Shown here one piece after another: positions 31,495-40,583 of a stretch of DNA of 41,671 nt. The position numbers and the translations under genes are program-made. The DNA comes from Acidobacteriota bacterium (GTDB taxonomy: Bacteria; Actinomycetota; Acidimicrobiia; Acidimicrobiales; Ilumatobacteraceae), in the NCBI GenBank assembly GCA_018970175.1, contig JAGWWV010000016.1, forward strand, positions 1-41,671, written 5' to 3'. Below the pieces are notes generated by a model. That model worked only from the letters and a program-made list of their open reading frames with translations. It searched no databases and was not told the origin of the DNA. Numbering within the stretch: the stretch's first letter is position 1; the number at the start of each line of letters is the position of its first letter.

Positions 31495-32955
31495 TTGAAG
31501 AACCATATGAAGAGGTATGTGGTTCCCGCGATTCTCGCCGCATTGACGGTGGGTTCGTTCGGAGTCACGAATGCCTCGGCAAAGTCAGCCACGCCGAAGG
31601 CTGCATCGAAGGCGTGTCCGGCAGCCCCGGACGCAGCACTTGATGCGAAGTACGGCGTTGGTGCGGGCGCTCTCGAGCAGGCTCTTGCCTGTGGCGAAGC
31701 AAAGAAGCTGAAGGCAAAGGGCGATCCGGTCATCGTCGGCATCATGAACCCCGAGGGCGACCCTGCTGGTTCGTTCCCGGAGTACACGGTGATGGCACAG
31801 GCCGCCGTTGACTACATCAACACGGAACTGGGTGGCATCGGCGCGGATTACGCCACGGGCACGCCTGGCCGTCCGATCCAGTTGGAAGTCTGCAAGATGG
31901 CCATCAACCCGGCCGACTCGCAGAAGTGCGCCAACGAACTCGCCGCCAAGAAGCCGCTCGTCGTGTACTCGACGCTGAACTTCTTCGGTAACCACTTCAA
32001 GATCCTGAACGACGCGAAGATTCCCGTTGTCGTCGGTACGCCGATTTCACCAGGCGACTTCACCACCCCCGGCGTGTACGCCATCGGTGGCGGCGGTGGC
32101 TGTCTCGGCGTCCACACGGGCCTCATCGAGTACCTCACGAACGACGTGCTGAAGTACAAGGCCAACGCGAAGATTGCCGTCCCGTGGGCAAACACCCCTC
32201 CCGGTGTGTTCTGCTACCACGACCTCGAGAAGAAGCCGCTGAACGTTCTGAACGGCACCAACGGCAAGAACACCTCGAAGGCTGCAGGCAAGATGAAGGG
32301 CATGACCCACATCGGTGTTCCGATCAAGCCGGGTTCGGCTGACGTCACCGCTGACGCTCAGAAGGTCCTCGAATTCAAGCCTGATGGCATGGTGTACTCG
32401 GCACAGGGTGCTGACTGCTGGACGTTCGTGAACGGCCTGCTCAAGCTCGGCTGGACCCCGGCAACGCCGCTGGTTCTCTCGGGCGCGTGTATCGACCTCA
32501 CCACGATGCGTGCACTTGGCGACAAGATCAAGGGCATCTACACGGTCGGTGCATCGTCGATTCTCGACCCCGATGCTTTGATCGATCCGCAGCAGCGTCG
32601 CGAAGCCAAGATCTACGGCGCCAAGGGCAAGAAGTACGCGAAGGACAAGACGTCCCTCGAAAAGGGCTTCGGCACCCAGGGCTTCCTCGGCATCATGACG
32701 GTGTGGCAGGTCGCGAACGAACTGGGCAAGAAGCTCACCGGTCCGGCACTGACCAAGTACATCGAGAACACCACGAAGTTCCACACGTTTGCCTCGACGG
32801 GTCTGTCCTGCAAGAAGGCAGTGGCTCCGTACGTTGCAGTGTGCAACTCCACGGTGTCGGCCTCGAAGTGGAACGGCAAGGCTCTCAAGCAGGTCAAGGA
32901 GAACTTCTCTGGCCTCGGCTTGATCGCCGGCACCGATCTCGACTTCGGTAAGTGA
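31495..32955 (+). CDS. Branched-chain amino acid ABC transporter, substrate-binding protein
   Basis: 486 residues from a TTG at 31495. The TTG has AGGGGGA 4 nt upstream, whereas the ATG at 31507 would be 16 nt from it, so the TTG is favoured. A signal peptide (KRYVVPAILAALTVGSFGVTNASA) ends at ASA-K. The mature part is a periplasmic-binding type I fold (VIVGIMNPEGDPAGSFPEYTVMAQAAVDYINTELGG). Several Cys (KACPAA, ACGEAK, LEVCKM, CLGV, FCYH) are unusual for the family and suggest disulfides. Substrate may be an amino acid, amide, or other small acid. Followed by a strong terminator. Confidence 0.9.
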   Translation: MKNHMKRYVVPAILAALTVGSFGVTNASAKSATPKAASKACPAAPDAALDAKYGVGAGALEQALACGEAKKLKAKGDPVIVGIMNPEGDPAGSFPEYTVMAQAAVDYINTELGGIGADYATGTPGRPIQLEVCKMAINPADSQKCANELAAKKPLVVYSTLNFFGNHFKILNDAKIPVVVGTPISPGDFTTPGVYAIGGGGGCLGVHTGLIEYLTNDVLKYKANAKIAVPWANTPPGVFCYHDLEKKPLNVLNGTNGKNTSKAAGKMKGMTHIGVPIKPGSADVTADAQKVLEFKPDGMVYSAQGADCWTFVNGLLKLGWTPATPLVLSGACIDLTTMRALGDKIKGIYTVGASSILDPDALIDPQQRREAKIYGAKGKKYAKDKTSLEKGFGTQGFLGIMTVWQVANELGKKLTGPALTKYIENTTKFHTFASTGLSCKKAVAPYVAVCNSTVSASKWNGKALKQVKENFSGLGLIAGTDLDFGK

Positions 32956-32999
32956 TCACACATATCCGGCGAGCAATCGTCGGATGAACGAATCGTCAA

Positions 33000-33030
33000 G
33001 GGGGCGGTCTTCGGACCGCCCCCTTTTCGT
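33000..33030 (+). terminator. Strong intrinsic terminator after the binding-protein gene
   Basis: GGGGGCGGTC (33000-33009), UUCG loop, GACCGCCCCC (33014-33023), then TTTTCGTTTC. Perfect 10-bp GC-rich stem with a T-run. It separates the abundant binding protein from the permease genes, allowing more of the former. Confidence 0.92.
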
Positions 33031-33153
33031 TTCTCAAGACATCGCATCGTCATCGAATTTCTCGAACGAAATATCGATCATTCATTTCCTGTGTCGGGCG
33101 TCACCGTGTAGTTTCTTGTTTCGCGACGTGCGCAAAGAAAAAGGGGGTAGCAC

Positions 33154-35463
33154 GTGAAGGATGCAATTGGTTTTGCATTTCTCGGCATGGGCGCCGGCGG
33201 CTTCATCGCATTGATGGCCACGGGTCTCGTCGTCGCATTCAAGGGTTCGGGAGTCATCAACTTCTCCCACGGTGCCGTCGCAATGTACGCGGCGTTCACC
33301 TACAACTACCTGCGACTCGACGGCACGATCCGATTGCCTTTGATCGACATTCTGCCGACACACCAAGCCAACATTCCGGTGAGGATCTCACTGGCCAGTG
33401 GCGGGCCGGTCGACAAATGGTTGGCGATCGTCATATCGCTCCTCATGTCGGTCCTGATCGGAGCCGGCATGCACTACCTGGTGTTCAAACCACTACGCAA
33501 CGCGGCACCCCTCGGCAAGGTCATCGGCGCCATCGGCGTGATGCTCTACCTGCAAGGTATTGCGCTCGTGAACTTCGGTGCGGAAAACCCGCAACCCGAG
33601 TCGATCCTCTTCCCCGGCGACGTGTTCACGAACTTTCTCGGTTTCGGCAAGCCGCTGCCGTTCGAAAGCCTCGCGCTCGCGGTCGTCGCCGCGCTCGTCG
33701 GCCTGCTGTTGTGGTTCAACTACAAGTTCACGCGCTTCGGTTTGGCAACGCGCGCAGCTGCAGGAAACGAAAAGGGTGCAGTGCTTCTCGGCTACTCACC
33801 CGAGCGACTCGCACTGTCGAACTGGGTCATTGCGGCAGTCACCGCCGGCGTGGCGGGTGTGTTCGTCGGATCCATCACGGGCGCCCTCAACGTCGTGAAG
33901 TTCACGACACTGATCGTGCCTGCACTCGGCGCCGCTCTCATCGGTTCGTTGTCCTCGGTACCCATCGCCATTGCCGGTGGCATCGGCATCGGAATGTTGC
34001 AGACCGTCGTGGCCACATGGATGACTGGGCAGAGCTGGTTCCCCCAGTGGCTGCAGTCCGGCGCCACCGACGCCATTCCGCTCGTCATCATCGTGTTGGT
34101 GCTGTTCCTCCGCGGAAAGGCACTGCCGGTGCGTGGCAACATCCAGGAAAAGCGCCTGCCGCTGTCGCCGTATCCAAAGCGCATCGGTTGGTACGTCGCG
34201 GTGTTCGTGCCGCTCGGAGCCATCCTCGCATTCGGTCTGCCGGGTGACTTCATCTTTGCCGGCCTGTCGGGCAAGTGGGGCTTCGCCTTCACCACGACCT
34301 TGATCGGCGCAATGCTGATGCTCAGCTACGTGTTGCTGGCCGGGTACGTGGGCCAGATCTCGATGGTGCAGTTGTCGATCGCCGGCGTCGCGGCGTTCTT
34401 CATGGCCAGAATGACGGCCAACGGCACTCCCACACCCGAGGATCCCTTCGCAGTGTCCGGACCGGGCCTTGCTTGGCCGATTGCCGCGATCCTCGGCATC
34501 ATCGTCGCGGTCGCCGTCGGCATCATCCTCGGTATCCCTGCGCTGCGCATCCGCGGCGTGCAGTTGGCGGTGGTCACCATCGCGGCCGCTGTCGCCCTGC
34601 AGACGCTGTACTTCGACAACTCGAAGTTGACGAACCTGATGGCCGGATCGAATGCGGCGGTTCCTTCGCCGACGTTCTTCGGAATCGACATCGGCTCCAC
34701 CGGTTCGGCGGGTCTCACCGACTCACCGAAGTTCGCGCTCTTCTGCGTGATCATGCTGGCGATCATGTGCACGATCGTGTCGAACCTGCGACGCGGCAGT
34801 ACTGGCCGCCGGTTCCTCGCGGTGCGCGCCAACGAGCGCGCGGCTGCGTCGGCCGGTGTCGACGTTCCGCGCACGAAGTTGCTGGCGTTCGGTCTCGCTT
34901 CTGCCCTCGCGGGCATGGCGGGTGTCATGACGGCCTTCCAGCAGCAGCAGATCTCGTCGGCCAACTGGGTGTACTTCGCCGGCCTCGTGACCCTCGCCTT
35001 CGCCTACCTGGGTGGCATCACCTCGGTCAGCGGCGCGGTCATCGGTGGCGTGCTCACCGGTTCGGGTCTCGTTGCGGTCTTCGGTGCCCACCAGTCCGAG
35101 GGTCTGCACTCCTACACGCCGGTTCTCGGTGGCGTCGGAATGATCCTCACCGCGATCCTGCACCCGTCGGGCCAGTCGATGCTCTACCAGCCGATCGTTC
35201 AGTACTTCGGCAACTGGCTGAAGCGCGCCCGCGGTCGTGAATGGGCGGGCGTCGGTCGTCGCCTCGGACCATTCATCGTGATCGGCCTCGTGTGGGGCGC
35301 CATCGGTATCAACCCGTGGCGTACCGACGACTGGAGCCGTCCGTGGATGATGGCCCTCGGTGCGTTCCTCGCACTCTTCATCCGAAACCTCGTCATTCTC
35401 ATCCGGAGTGGCGGACACCGTGAACTCGGGGCCGCCGAAGCCACACAGGAGGCGGCAGCATGA
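33154..35463 (+). CDS. LivH-LivM fused branched-chain amino acid ABC permease
   Basis: 769 residues from a GTG at 33154 with ribosome site AAAGGGGG 6 nt upstream. The first ~330 residues are LivH-like (GLVVAFKGSGVINFSHGAVAMYAAF, RAAAGNEKGAVLLGYSPERLALSNW). The second half is LivM-like (LAGYVGQISMVQLSIAGVAAFFMA, RFLAVRANERAAASAGVDVPRTKLLAFGLASALAGMAGV). A linker of ~25 polar residues (NIQEKRLPLSPYPKR) joins them. Each half has the EAA-type loop that meets the ATPases. Separate genes are the norm; this fusion should form one pore with the ATPases encoded next. Overlaps the following gene (ATGA). Confidence 0.93.
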   Translation: MKDAIGFAFLGMGAGGFIALMATGLVVAFKGSGVINFSHGAVAMYAAFTYNYLRLDGTIRLPLIDILPTHQANIPVRISLASGGPVDKWLAIVISLLMSVLIGAGMHYLVFKPLRNAAPLGKVIGAIGVMLYLQGIALVNFGAENPQPESILFPGDVFTNFLGFGKPLPFESLALAVVAALVGLLLWFNYKFTRFGLATRAAAGNEKGAVLLGYSPERLALSNWVIAAVTAGVAGVFVGSITGALNVVKFTTLIVPALGAALIGSLSSVPIAIAGGIGIGMLQTVVATWMTGQSWFPQWLQSGATDAIPLVIIVLVLFLRGKALPVRGNIQEKRLPLSPYPKRIGWYVAVFVPLGAILAFGLPGDFIFAGLSGKWGFAFTTTLIGAMLMLSYVLLAGYVGQISMVQLSIAGVAAFFMARMTANGTPTPEDPFAVSGPGLAWPIAAILGIIVAVAVGIILGIPALRIRGVQLAVVTIAAAVALQTLYFDNSKLTNLMAGSNAAVPSPTFFGIDIGSTGSAGLTDSPKFALFCVIMLAIMCTIVSNLRRGSTGRRFLAVRANERAAASAGVDVPRTKLLAFGLASALAGMAGVMTAFQQQQISSANWVYFAGLVTLAFAYLGGITSVSGAVIGGVLTGSGLVAVFGAHQSEGLHSYTPVLGGVGMILTAILHPSGQSMLYQPIVQYFGNWLKRARGREWAGVGRRLGPFIVIGLVWGAIGINPWRTDDWSRPWMMALGAFLALFIRNLVILIRSGGHRELGAAEATQEAAA

Positions 35464-36269
35464 GTTCACTTCTCCAGACCCACGACCTCACCGTTTCGTA
35501 CGGCGGTCTCCACGCAAACTCAAACGTCAACATCAAGGCGGAAAAGGGCAAGCTGACGGGCCTCATCGGCCCGAACGGTGCCGGCAAGACCACCTTCATC
35601 GACGCCATCACGGGGTTCACCAACATCTCGTCGGGTCGCGCCGAGTTCAACGGCGCCGACATGGCGGGAGTGACACCCGCGGCGCGCGCGAAGGCCGGTC
35701 TGGTCCGTACGTTCCAGTCGCTCGAGCTCTTCGAGGACCTGACGGTGTGGGACAACCTCATCGTCATGGCCGAAGAGACCAAGTGGTGGTCGTTCCTCGC
35801 CGACATCGTGAAGCCGAACCGCACGCTCGGTGTCGAAGAACAAGCCGAGTGGGCGCTCAACCTGCTCGGTCTCGGCGAGTTCCGCGACCGGTTGACGCTC
35901 GACTTGTCACACGGCCAGCGCAAGCTGGTCAGCGTGGCGCGAAGCCTCGCGGCGTCGCCGAAGCTTCTGCTTCTCGACGAACCCGCTGCCGGTCTCGACA
36001 CCGTCGAGTCGCAGCAGCTCGGTTCGCACCTGCGCGAGATCCTGAACCACGACATCACCATCTTCCTCATCGACCACGACATGGGTCTCGTGCTCAGTGT
36101 GTGCGACTACATCTACGTGCTCGACTTCGGCAAGATCATTGCCGAGGGCACGCCCGAGGAAGTGCGCAACAACCCGGAAGTCATCAAGGCATACCTCGGC
36201 GAATCCGCCGGAGAAATGCAGGCATCGGAAGGCGACGCCGCTGCGCGCGCCCTGAAGGGAGAAGGCTGA
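35460..36269 (+). CDS. livG: ABC transporter ATP-binding protein, LivG type
   Basis: 269 residues, starting in a 4-nt overlap with the permease stop. Walker A GPNGAGKTTF, signature LSHGQRKLVSVA, Walker B LLLLDEPAAGLD and the H-loop FLIDHD are all in order. The LSHG variant of LSGG is usual for LivG. It drives import by the fused permease together with the LivF-type partner encoded 5 bp downstream. Confidence 0.95.
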   Translation: MSSLLQTHDLTVSYGGLHANSNVNIKAEKGKLTGLIGPNGAGKTTFIDAITGFTNISSGRAEFNGADMAGVTPAARAKAGLVRTFQSLELFEDLTVWDNLIVMAEETKWWSFLADIVKPNRTLGVEEQAEWALNLLGLGEFRDRLTLDLSHGQRKLVSVARSLAASPKLLLLDEPAAGLDTVESQQLGSHLREILNHDITIFLIDHDMGLVLSVCDYIYVLDFGKIIAEGTPEEVRNNPEVIKAYLGESAGEMQASEGDAAARALKGEG

Positions 36270-36274
36270 TCACC

Positions 36275-36997
36275 ATGGCCGAGCGTGTCATCGACATCAA
36301 GAACCTGAGCACCGGCTACGGCGGCATCCCCGTCGTGCGCGGACTCAACCTTCACGTCAACCCAGGCGAAGTCGTCGCCCTTCTCGGACCCAACGGTGCG
36401 GGCAAGACCACGACCCTCCTCACCATCAGCGGCATCCTCCAACCGGTGTCGGGCGAAGTCAACGTTCTCGGCTCATCCATCGCGGGTGAGCGCCCCGAGA
36501 AGGTCGCGCGTCGCGGTCTGGCCCACGTGGCCGAAGACCGTTCGCTCTTCTTCGACCTCACCGTGCAGGAAAACCTGCGCCTTGGTCTGACACCCGACCG
36601 CGCCAAGCGGGCGGTTGCCATGGAGAACGCTTTGACCATGTTCCCCGCGCTGCGACCGCTGGTCTCCCGTCGTGCAGGTCTTCTGTCCGGTGGCGAGCAG
36701 CAGATGCTCGCCATGGCCCGTGGTCTTGCATCCGAGCCGAAGGTGCTGTTGGTCGACGAAATGAGCCTCGGTCTCGCACCGATCATCGTCGAGCGCATGT
36801 TGCCGATCGTCCGCGAGATCGCCGACAAAACGGGTGCAGGCGTCCTCATGGTCGAGCAGCACGTGGGTCTCGCCCTCAGCGTTGCCGACCGTGGCTACGT
36901 TATGGCTCACGGTGAACTGACGATGGAGGGAACGGCCAAGGAGCTCCAGGCCAACCGTGCCCTTCTCGAGGCGAGCTACCTCGGCGGCGGGCACTAA
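36275..36997 (+). CDS. livF: ABC transporter ATP-binding protein, LivF type
   Basis: 240 residues from the ATG at 36275. Walker A GPNGAGKTTT, signature LSGGEQQMLAMARGL, Walker B VLLVDEMSLGLAP and the H-loop MVEQHV are present; the SLGLAP following Walker B is typical of LivF. Last gene of the import operon and followed by a bidirectional terminator. Confidence 0.95.
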   Translation: MAERVIDIKNLSTGYGGIPVVRGLNLHVNPGEVVALLGPNGAGKTTTLLTISGILQPVSGEVNVLGSSIAGERPEKVARRGLAHVAEDRSLFFDLTVQENLRLGLTPDRAKRAVAMENALTMFPALRPLVSRRAGLLSGGEQQMLAMARGLASEPKVLLVDEMSLGLAPIIVERMLPIVREIADKTGAGVLMVEQHVGLALSVADRGYVMAHGELTMEGTAKELQANRALLEASYLGGGH

Positions 36998-37021
36998 ACC
37001 ACCAGCCACCGCATACATCGA

Positions 37022-37055
37022 AAAAGAGCCCCGGCCGATCGGCCGAGGCTCTTTT
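37022..37055. terminator. Bidirectional intrinsic terminator (livF / RCC1 gene)
   Basis: AAAAGAGCC (37022-37030) pairs with GGCTCTTTT (37047-37055), and CGGCC with GGCCG inside, around a GATC loop. A-run on one side and T-run on the other, so it can end transcripts from both livF and the convergent RCC1 gene (stop at 37083). Confidence 0.88.
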
Positions 37056-37082
37056 CATGTGCCCACCACAGTCACACGATCG

Positions 37083-38852
37083 TCAGCGCGTGTTGCGCGC
37101 AAGGTTGTTGACGGGTGCGGCATAGGCCGCAGTACGAACGAACACGGTGCGCACGAGGGTCGGCTTGCCCGCGCGCCCGATGCGCAACGTCACCCGGCAC
37201 TCCCCCACGCGTGTCGCGCGCACCGCAGCACCAAGCGCCGGGGTCAACACGTTGCGACAGTTGCGGGGATGGCTCACGCTCATCTCGACGCGAAGTCGTG
37301 TCAGCGGGTTTGCACTCACACTGCGTGAACGGCTGAGCGAGCTGGCAATCAGCGACGCCGGCAGGCGAACACCCGCGACACGACCCAGGCGAACCAGGTC
37401 GATCTGTGAACCGAGTCGAAGCTCGACGGTGCCGGGCCGTCGGATCGACGGCGTCGCGAGAGGCGTCTGTGGGGTCGTTGGAGCCTCGACCACGACGCCA
37501 GGCGCGCTCGGCGACTCGACCACGGTGGCCTGCTTCTCCACCGGCTCCTCGACCACGACAACGGGTGCCGCAACAACCGGAGCGCTGACAACGGGAACGG
37601 CGACGACCGGAGCGGACACCACCGGCGCGGGGACCACAGGTTGGGGGATCGCTGGTTGCGGCATCGCCGGCGTCGGATCGGGAATCACTGGCGCAGGCAC
37701 GACGGGCTCGGGAAGAACGGGATCGGGAGTGACCGGCTCGGGCAGCGTCGGCGGCACGGGAGAAGGCGCGACGGGAACCGGCGCGATCGCAGTGATCAGA
37801 CGCACGGGCATCGAAGGTGTGGTCAGGGTTTGGTCGCCGGCCTGGCCGAAGAGGCTGTGCCCCCAGCACCACACCGATGAGTCGTCGAGGCGCGCGCAGG
37901 TGTGCCGTGCTCCCGAAGCCACTTCCACGGTGGTCCGACCATCGAATGTGACGGGTGAGTCTCCGAGTTGGCCCTCGCTGTCGTCACCCCAGCACGTCAC
38001 CGTGCCCATCGTGCTCGTGACGCAGGTGTGCTTGCCGCCGGCCGACACTCGGGTGATGCCCTCGTTCAGGTTGTTCGGCGTCAACTGCCCTGCGACGTTC
38101 GAACCCCAGCAACGCAGCGCACCCAACGTGGTGCGGGCACAGGTGTGCATGCCGCCGGCCGACACCTCGGCGACGTTTGCGAACGTGGCGTCGCCCGTGC
38201 GACCGTCGATGCTGCGACCCCAGCACTGCATCCTGCCGACGCTGCGCAACACACACACGTGGTTGTCACCCGCATCGATGTCGACGGCGTCGGTGACGGT
38301 CGCAACCGGGGTCGGCACGTTGCGCAGGATGCGCGTCGCATCACCAACTTCGCCGTACTGGTTGCGACCCCAGCACTGCGCGCGACCGTTCGAGAACAAC
38401 ACACACGAGGTGAAGCCCCCGGCAGCAACATCGCTGGCCACTCCATCGGTCGGGGCGAGAGTGACGAGAACGGGTGCGTTCGCCGATGGCATGTCGCCAA
38501 TTCCAAGCGAACCCCAACCGTTGTATCCCCAACAGAAGACACGGTGGTCGCGGTCCACCGCACAGGTGTGGAACGCCCCCGTCGCAATCGCCACGACGTG
38601 GGTGGCATCGGGAAACACGACGGGCACGGGAGTGGTCGACGACTCGACGTCGGGGTTGCCCAGTTGACCAAAGTCGTTGCTGCCCCAGCACTGCACGGTG
38701 CCGTCGGCGTGCAGTGAACAGGTGTGGTTGTCGCCGGCCGACAGCGCAACAACCGCGCTGGTGGTGACGGCCGCAACGGGTTGGGCAAAGGCAAGGCCAC
38801 TGGCCACGCCGGCAGCAAGGGCAATGGTGACAAGGGCTGATTGTGATTTCAT
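37083..38852 (-). CDS. Secreted RCC1-repeat (beta-propeller) protein
   Basis: 589 residues. A signal peptide (about 1-28, ending PVAA) precedes seven RCC1 repeats (to about 350), each with AGxxHTCxL...G.xxCWGxN..GQLG. Each repeat has two Cys (HTC and CWG), likely one disulfide per blade. A ~110-residue linker rich in Pro and Val follows (repeats of PVV/PAPV), then a C-terminal basic region with two more Cys (PRNC, GECR). Likely cell-surface or exported, binding a partner with the propeller. The ATG coincides with the expected start of a promoter that matches that of the ECF sigma gene upstream. Confidence 0.88.
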   Translation of the reverse strand: MKSQSALVTIALAAGVASGLAFAQPVAAVTTSAVVALSAGDNHTCSLHADGTVQCWGSNDFGQLGNPDVESSTTPVPVVFPDATHVVAIATGAFHTCAVDRDHRVFCWGYNGWGSLGIGDMPSANAPVLVTLAPTDGVASDVAAGGFTSCVLFSNGRAQCWGRNQYGEVGDATRILRNVPTPVATVTDAVDIDAGDNHVCVLRSVGRMQCWGRSIDGRTGDATFANVAEVSAGGMHTCARTTLGALRCWGSNVAGQLTPNNLNEGITRVSAGGKHTCVTSTMGTVTCWGDDSEGQLGDSPVTFDGRTTVEVASGARHTCARLDDSSVWCWGHSLFGQAGDQTLTTPSMPVRLITAIAPVPVAPSPVPPTLPEPVTPDPVLPEPVVPAPVIPDPTPAMPQPAIPQPVVPAPVVSAPVVAVPVVSAPVVAAPVVVVEEPVEKQATVVESPSAPGVVVEAPTTPQTPLATPSIRRPGTVELRLGSQIDLVRLGRVAGVRLPASLIASSLSRSRSVSANPLTRLRVEMSVSHPRNCRNVLTPALGAAVRATRVGECRVTLRIGRAGKPTLVRTVFVRTAAYAAPVNNLARNTR

Positions 38853-38859
38853 GCCCGAC

Positions 38860-38891
38860 AGAGCCGCGAGGCCCGCTCAGGCGGACACTTT
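38860..38891 (-). promoter_or_regulatory. Predicted ECF-sigma promoter of the RCC1 gene
   Basis: Minus strand: AAAGTGTCCGCC, then 9 nt, then CTCGCG, 2 nt, TCT, ending 7 nt before the ATG at 38852. The same pieces at the same spacing lie in front of the sigma-factor gene (40584-40615). Confidence 0.55.
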
Positions 38892-38899
38892 TTTCCGAC

Positions 38900-40528
38900 T
38901 CAGGGGCAGGTCGTCGAATACACCGCGAACTGCGCGGTTGTCACCCCGCCGGCCTTGTCGGTGACCTCGACGACTACCGTCGCCTTCGTTGCCGCCAGAT
39001 CAATCTTGTCGACGGCGGTGAACCAAATCCCGCTGCCCAGGCTTCCCGCCGCGTTCCACTTGGTTGCACCGTTGAGTTGCATCCGAGCCGAGCCGATTCC
39101 CTGTGGGTCGGACACCTTGACGGAATACCCGAACGATTTCTGTGAGGTCTTGCCGAAGCCGACACACGAGTTGTAGTCGATCTTCGACGGCGAATTCGAC
39201 ACCGGCACAGTCGTCGTGGTTGCCGGGACGGCCGTGCTCGTCGCCACGACCGTGGTTTGGGGAGCCGGCGGGGCCGTCGATGACACGGCTGCTGCGACCG
39301 TGGTTTGGGGCGCCGACGTGGCCGTCGATGAGACAGTTGCTGCAGCGACCGTGGTTTGGGGCGCCAGCGGGGCCGTCGATGAGACAGTTGCTGCAGCGTC
39401 AGCGGAAGCAGTCGAATCGGCGGTCGCCGCTGGCGCATCCTTGGCAGTCGTCGAGGGCTTCGGCTTCTTCGTCGTCGGTGGCGCAACCGTCACCGGTGCC
39501 GCCGTGGTGGGTGTCGTCGTGGGAGCCGCCGTCGTGGCAGGGGCGGTGGTTGTCGTCTCTTCGACGGTCGACGGCACCGCCTCGGACACGGTGCTGACGA
39601 TCGACGTGGGCGGCGCCTCGACGAGTTGCGGCGACTCTCCCCCGTTGTTGGCAATGATGCCGATGACACCGAGCACCGCAATGCCCGCGACGGCGGTGAG
39701 AAACCCCGAGCGACGGAAGAACTTCGGCCCCGGTGCGCGGCTGAGGCCGACATCGACCCCGGCGGCCACCGAGTCGAAGATGCGCGAACGCAGCGATTCG
39801 GGTGCGACGAAGTACGGAGCCGCCATGACGGCTCCACCGGGTTGGAGAAGGAACGCGCGGCGCTTCTCGCAGGCCTGGCATTCGTCGACGTGGCGGGCGA
39901 TGCGCTTGCGCCACAGTGGCGAGAACGTCCCGTCCCAGTCGACGAGGAGAACATTGAGGTCGCCGCAGTCGCGACGGCCCTGCCGTGCCACCAACAGCGC
40001 ACCAGCCGAGCGCGCAATGCGGTCGCGCACGCGCTGCACCAGTTTTTGGGCGTTGGCGAAGCTCAGTTCGAGGCTGGCCGCGATCTCGTCGTTCGACAGC
40101 CCCTGCCGGGCAAAGAGATGGAACACCTCTTGTTCGCGCTCGGTGAGGCCGGCCACGGCCTCGTCGATGAGCGAGGCAAGTTCGCGGCGGTCGTGGTCGC
40201 CCGCGAAGTCGGGGTCGACCGACTGTTCGGGTGCGTACTCCTCGCGAACGTGACGCGAACGCGCACGAGCCTTGGCGCGCACTTCGTTGCGCACGATGGC
40301 GTACACCCATGCGCGGAACTTCGATTCGTCGCGCAATTGGCCGATGCGGCTTCTCACAATGAGCACCGTGTCGTGCACGACATCGGCGGCGAGCGACGCA
40401 TCGCGCAACTGACGGCGGGCGAAGTCGTAGAGCTTGTCGGCGTAGAGGTCGTAGAACGCGGCAAGGCCCTCGTTCGTACCCGAACGCAGTCCCTCGACGA
40501 TCGCGCTGTGCTCGCTGTGCTCCACCAT
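38900..40528 (-). CDS. ECF sigma factor fused to zinc-type anti-sigma and exported domain
   Basis: 542 residues from the ATG at 40528 (GGAG 5 nt upstream). Residues ~1-90 are sigma region 2 (FYDLYADKLYDFARRQLRD...DVVHDTVLIVRSRI...FRAWVYAIVRNEVRAKAR). Region 4 follows (LTEREQEVFHLFARQGLSNDEIAASLELSFANAQKLVQRVRDRI). Next is a zinc-finger-like HVDECQACEKRR (HxxxCxxC), an anti-sigma mark. A membrane helix (FLTAVAGIAVLGVIGIIA) is followed by a ~150-residue Thr/Ala/Pro-rich linker and a C-terminal beta-rich domain with Cys at both ends. Sigma and anti-sigma thus share one chain, suggesting control by proteolysis or by a surface signal. Confidence 0.9.
   Translation of the reverse strand: MVEHSEHSAIVEGLRSGTNEGLAAFYDLYADKLYDFARRQLRDASLAADVVHDTVLIVRSRIGQLRDESKFRAWVYAIVRNEVRAKARARSRHVREEYAPEQSVDPDFAGDHDRRELASLIDEAVAGLTEREQEVFHLFARQGLSNDEIAASLELSFANAQKLVQRVRDRIARSAGALLVARQGRRDCGDLNVLLVDWDGTFSPLWRKRIARHVDECQACEKRRAFLLQPGGAVMAAPYFVAPESLRSRIFDSVAAGVDVGLSRAPGPKFFRRSGFLTAVAGIAVLGVIGIIANNGGESPQLVEAPPTSIVSTVSEAVPSTVEETTTTAPATTAAPTTTPTTAAPVTVAPPTTKKPKPSTTAKDAPAATADSTASADAAATVSSTAPLAPQTTVAAATVSSTATSAPQTTVAAAVSSTAPPAPQTTVVATSTAVPATTTTVPVSNSPSKIDYNSCVGFGKTSQKSFGYSVKVSDPQGIGSARMQLNGATKWNAAGSLGSGIWFTAVDKIDLAATKATVVVEVTDKAGGVTTAQFAVYSTTCP
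39248..39397. repeat. Tandem coding repeat (~48-51 bp) in the sigma-protein linker
   Basis: Three copies begin at 39248, 39296 and 39347 (GACCGTGGTTTGGGG...), spaced 48 and 51 bp, encoding TVSSTAxxAPQTTVAA-type units. In-frame, so its number may vary between strains. Confidence 0.8.
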
Positions 40529-40583
40529 CTTGCTCCAACCACCCCGCTCGCGACCCGGGCACCTCTTCGCTCCATGCCGAGGA

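Noticed and set aside
37147-38667. 506-codon Thr/Gly-rich frame antisense to the RCC1 gene
   Set aside because: Low-complexity reflection of the RCC1 and Pro/Val-linker codons.
39248-39397. CRISPR-like or intergenic repeat
   Set aside because: Copies are in-frame coding repeats with uneven spacing (48 and 51 bp) and no unique spacers.
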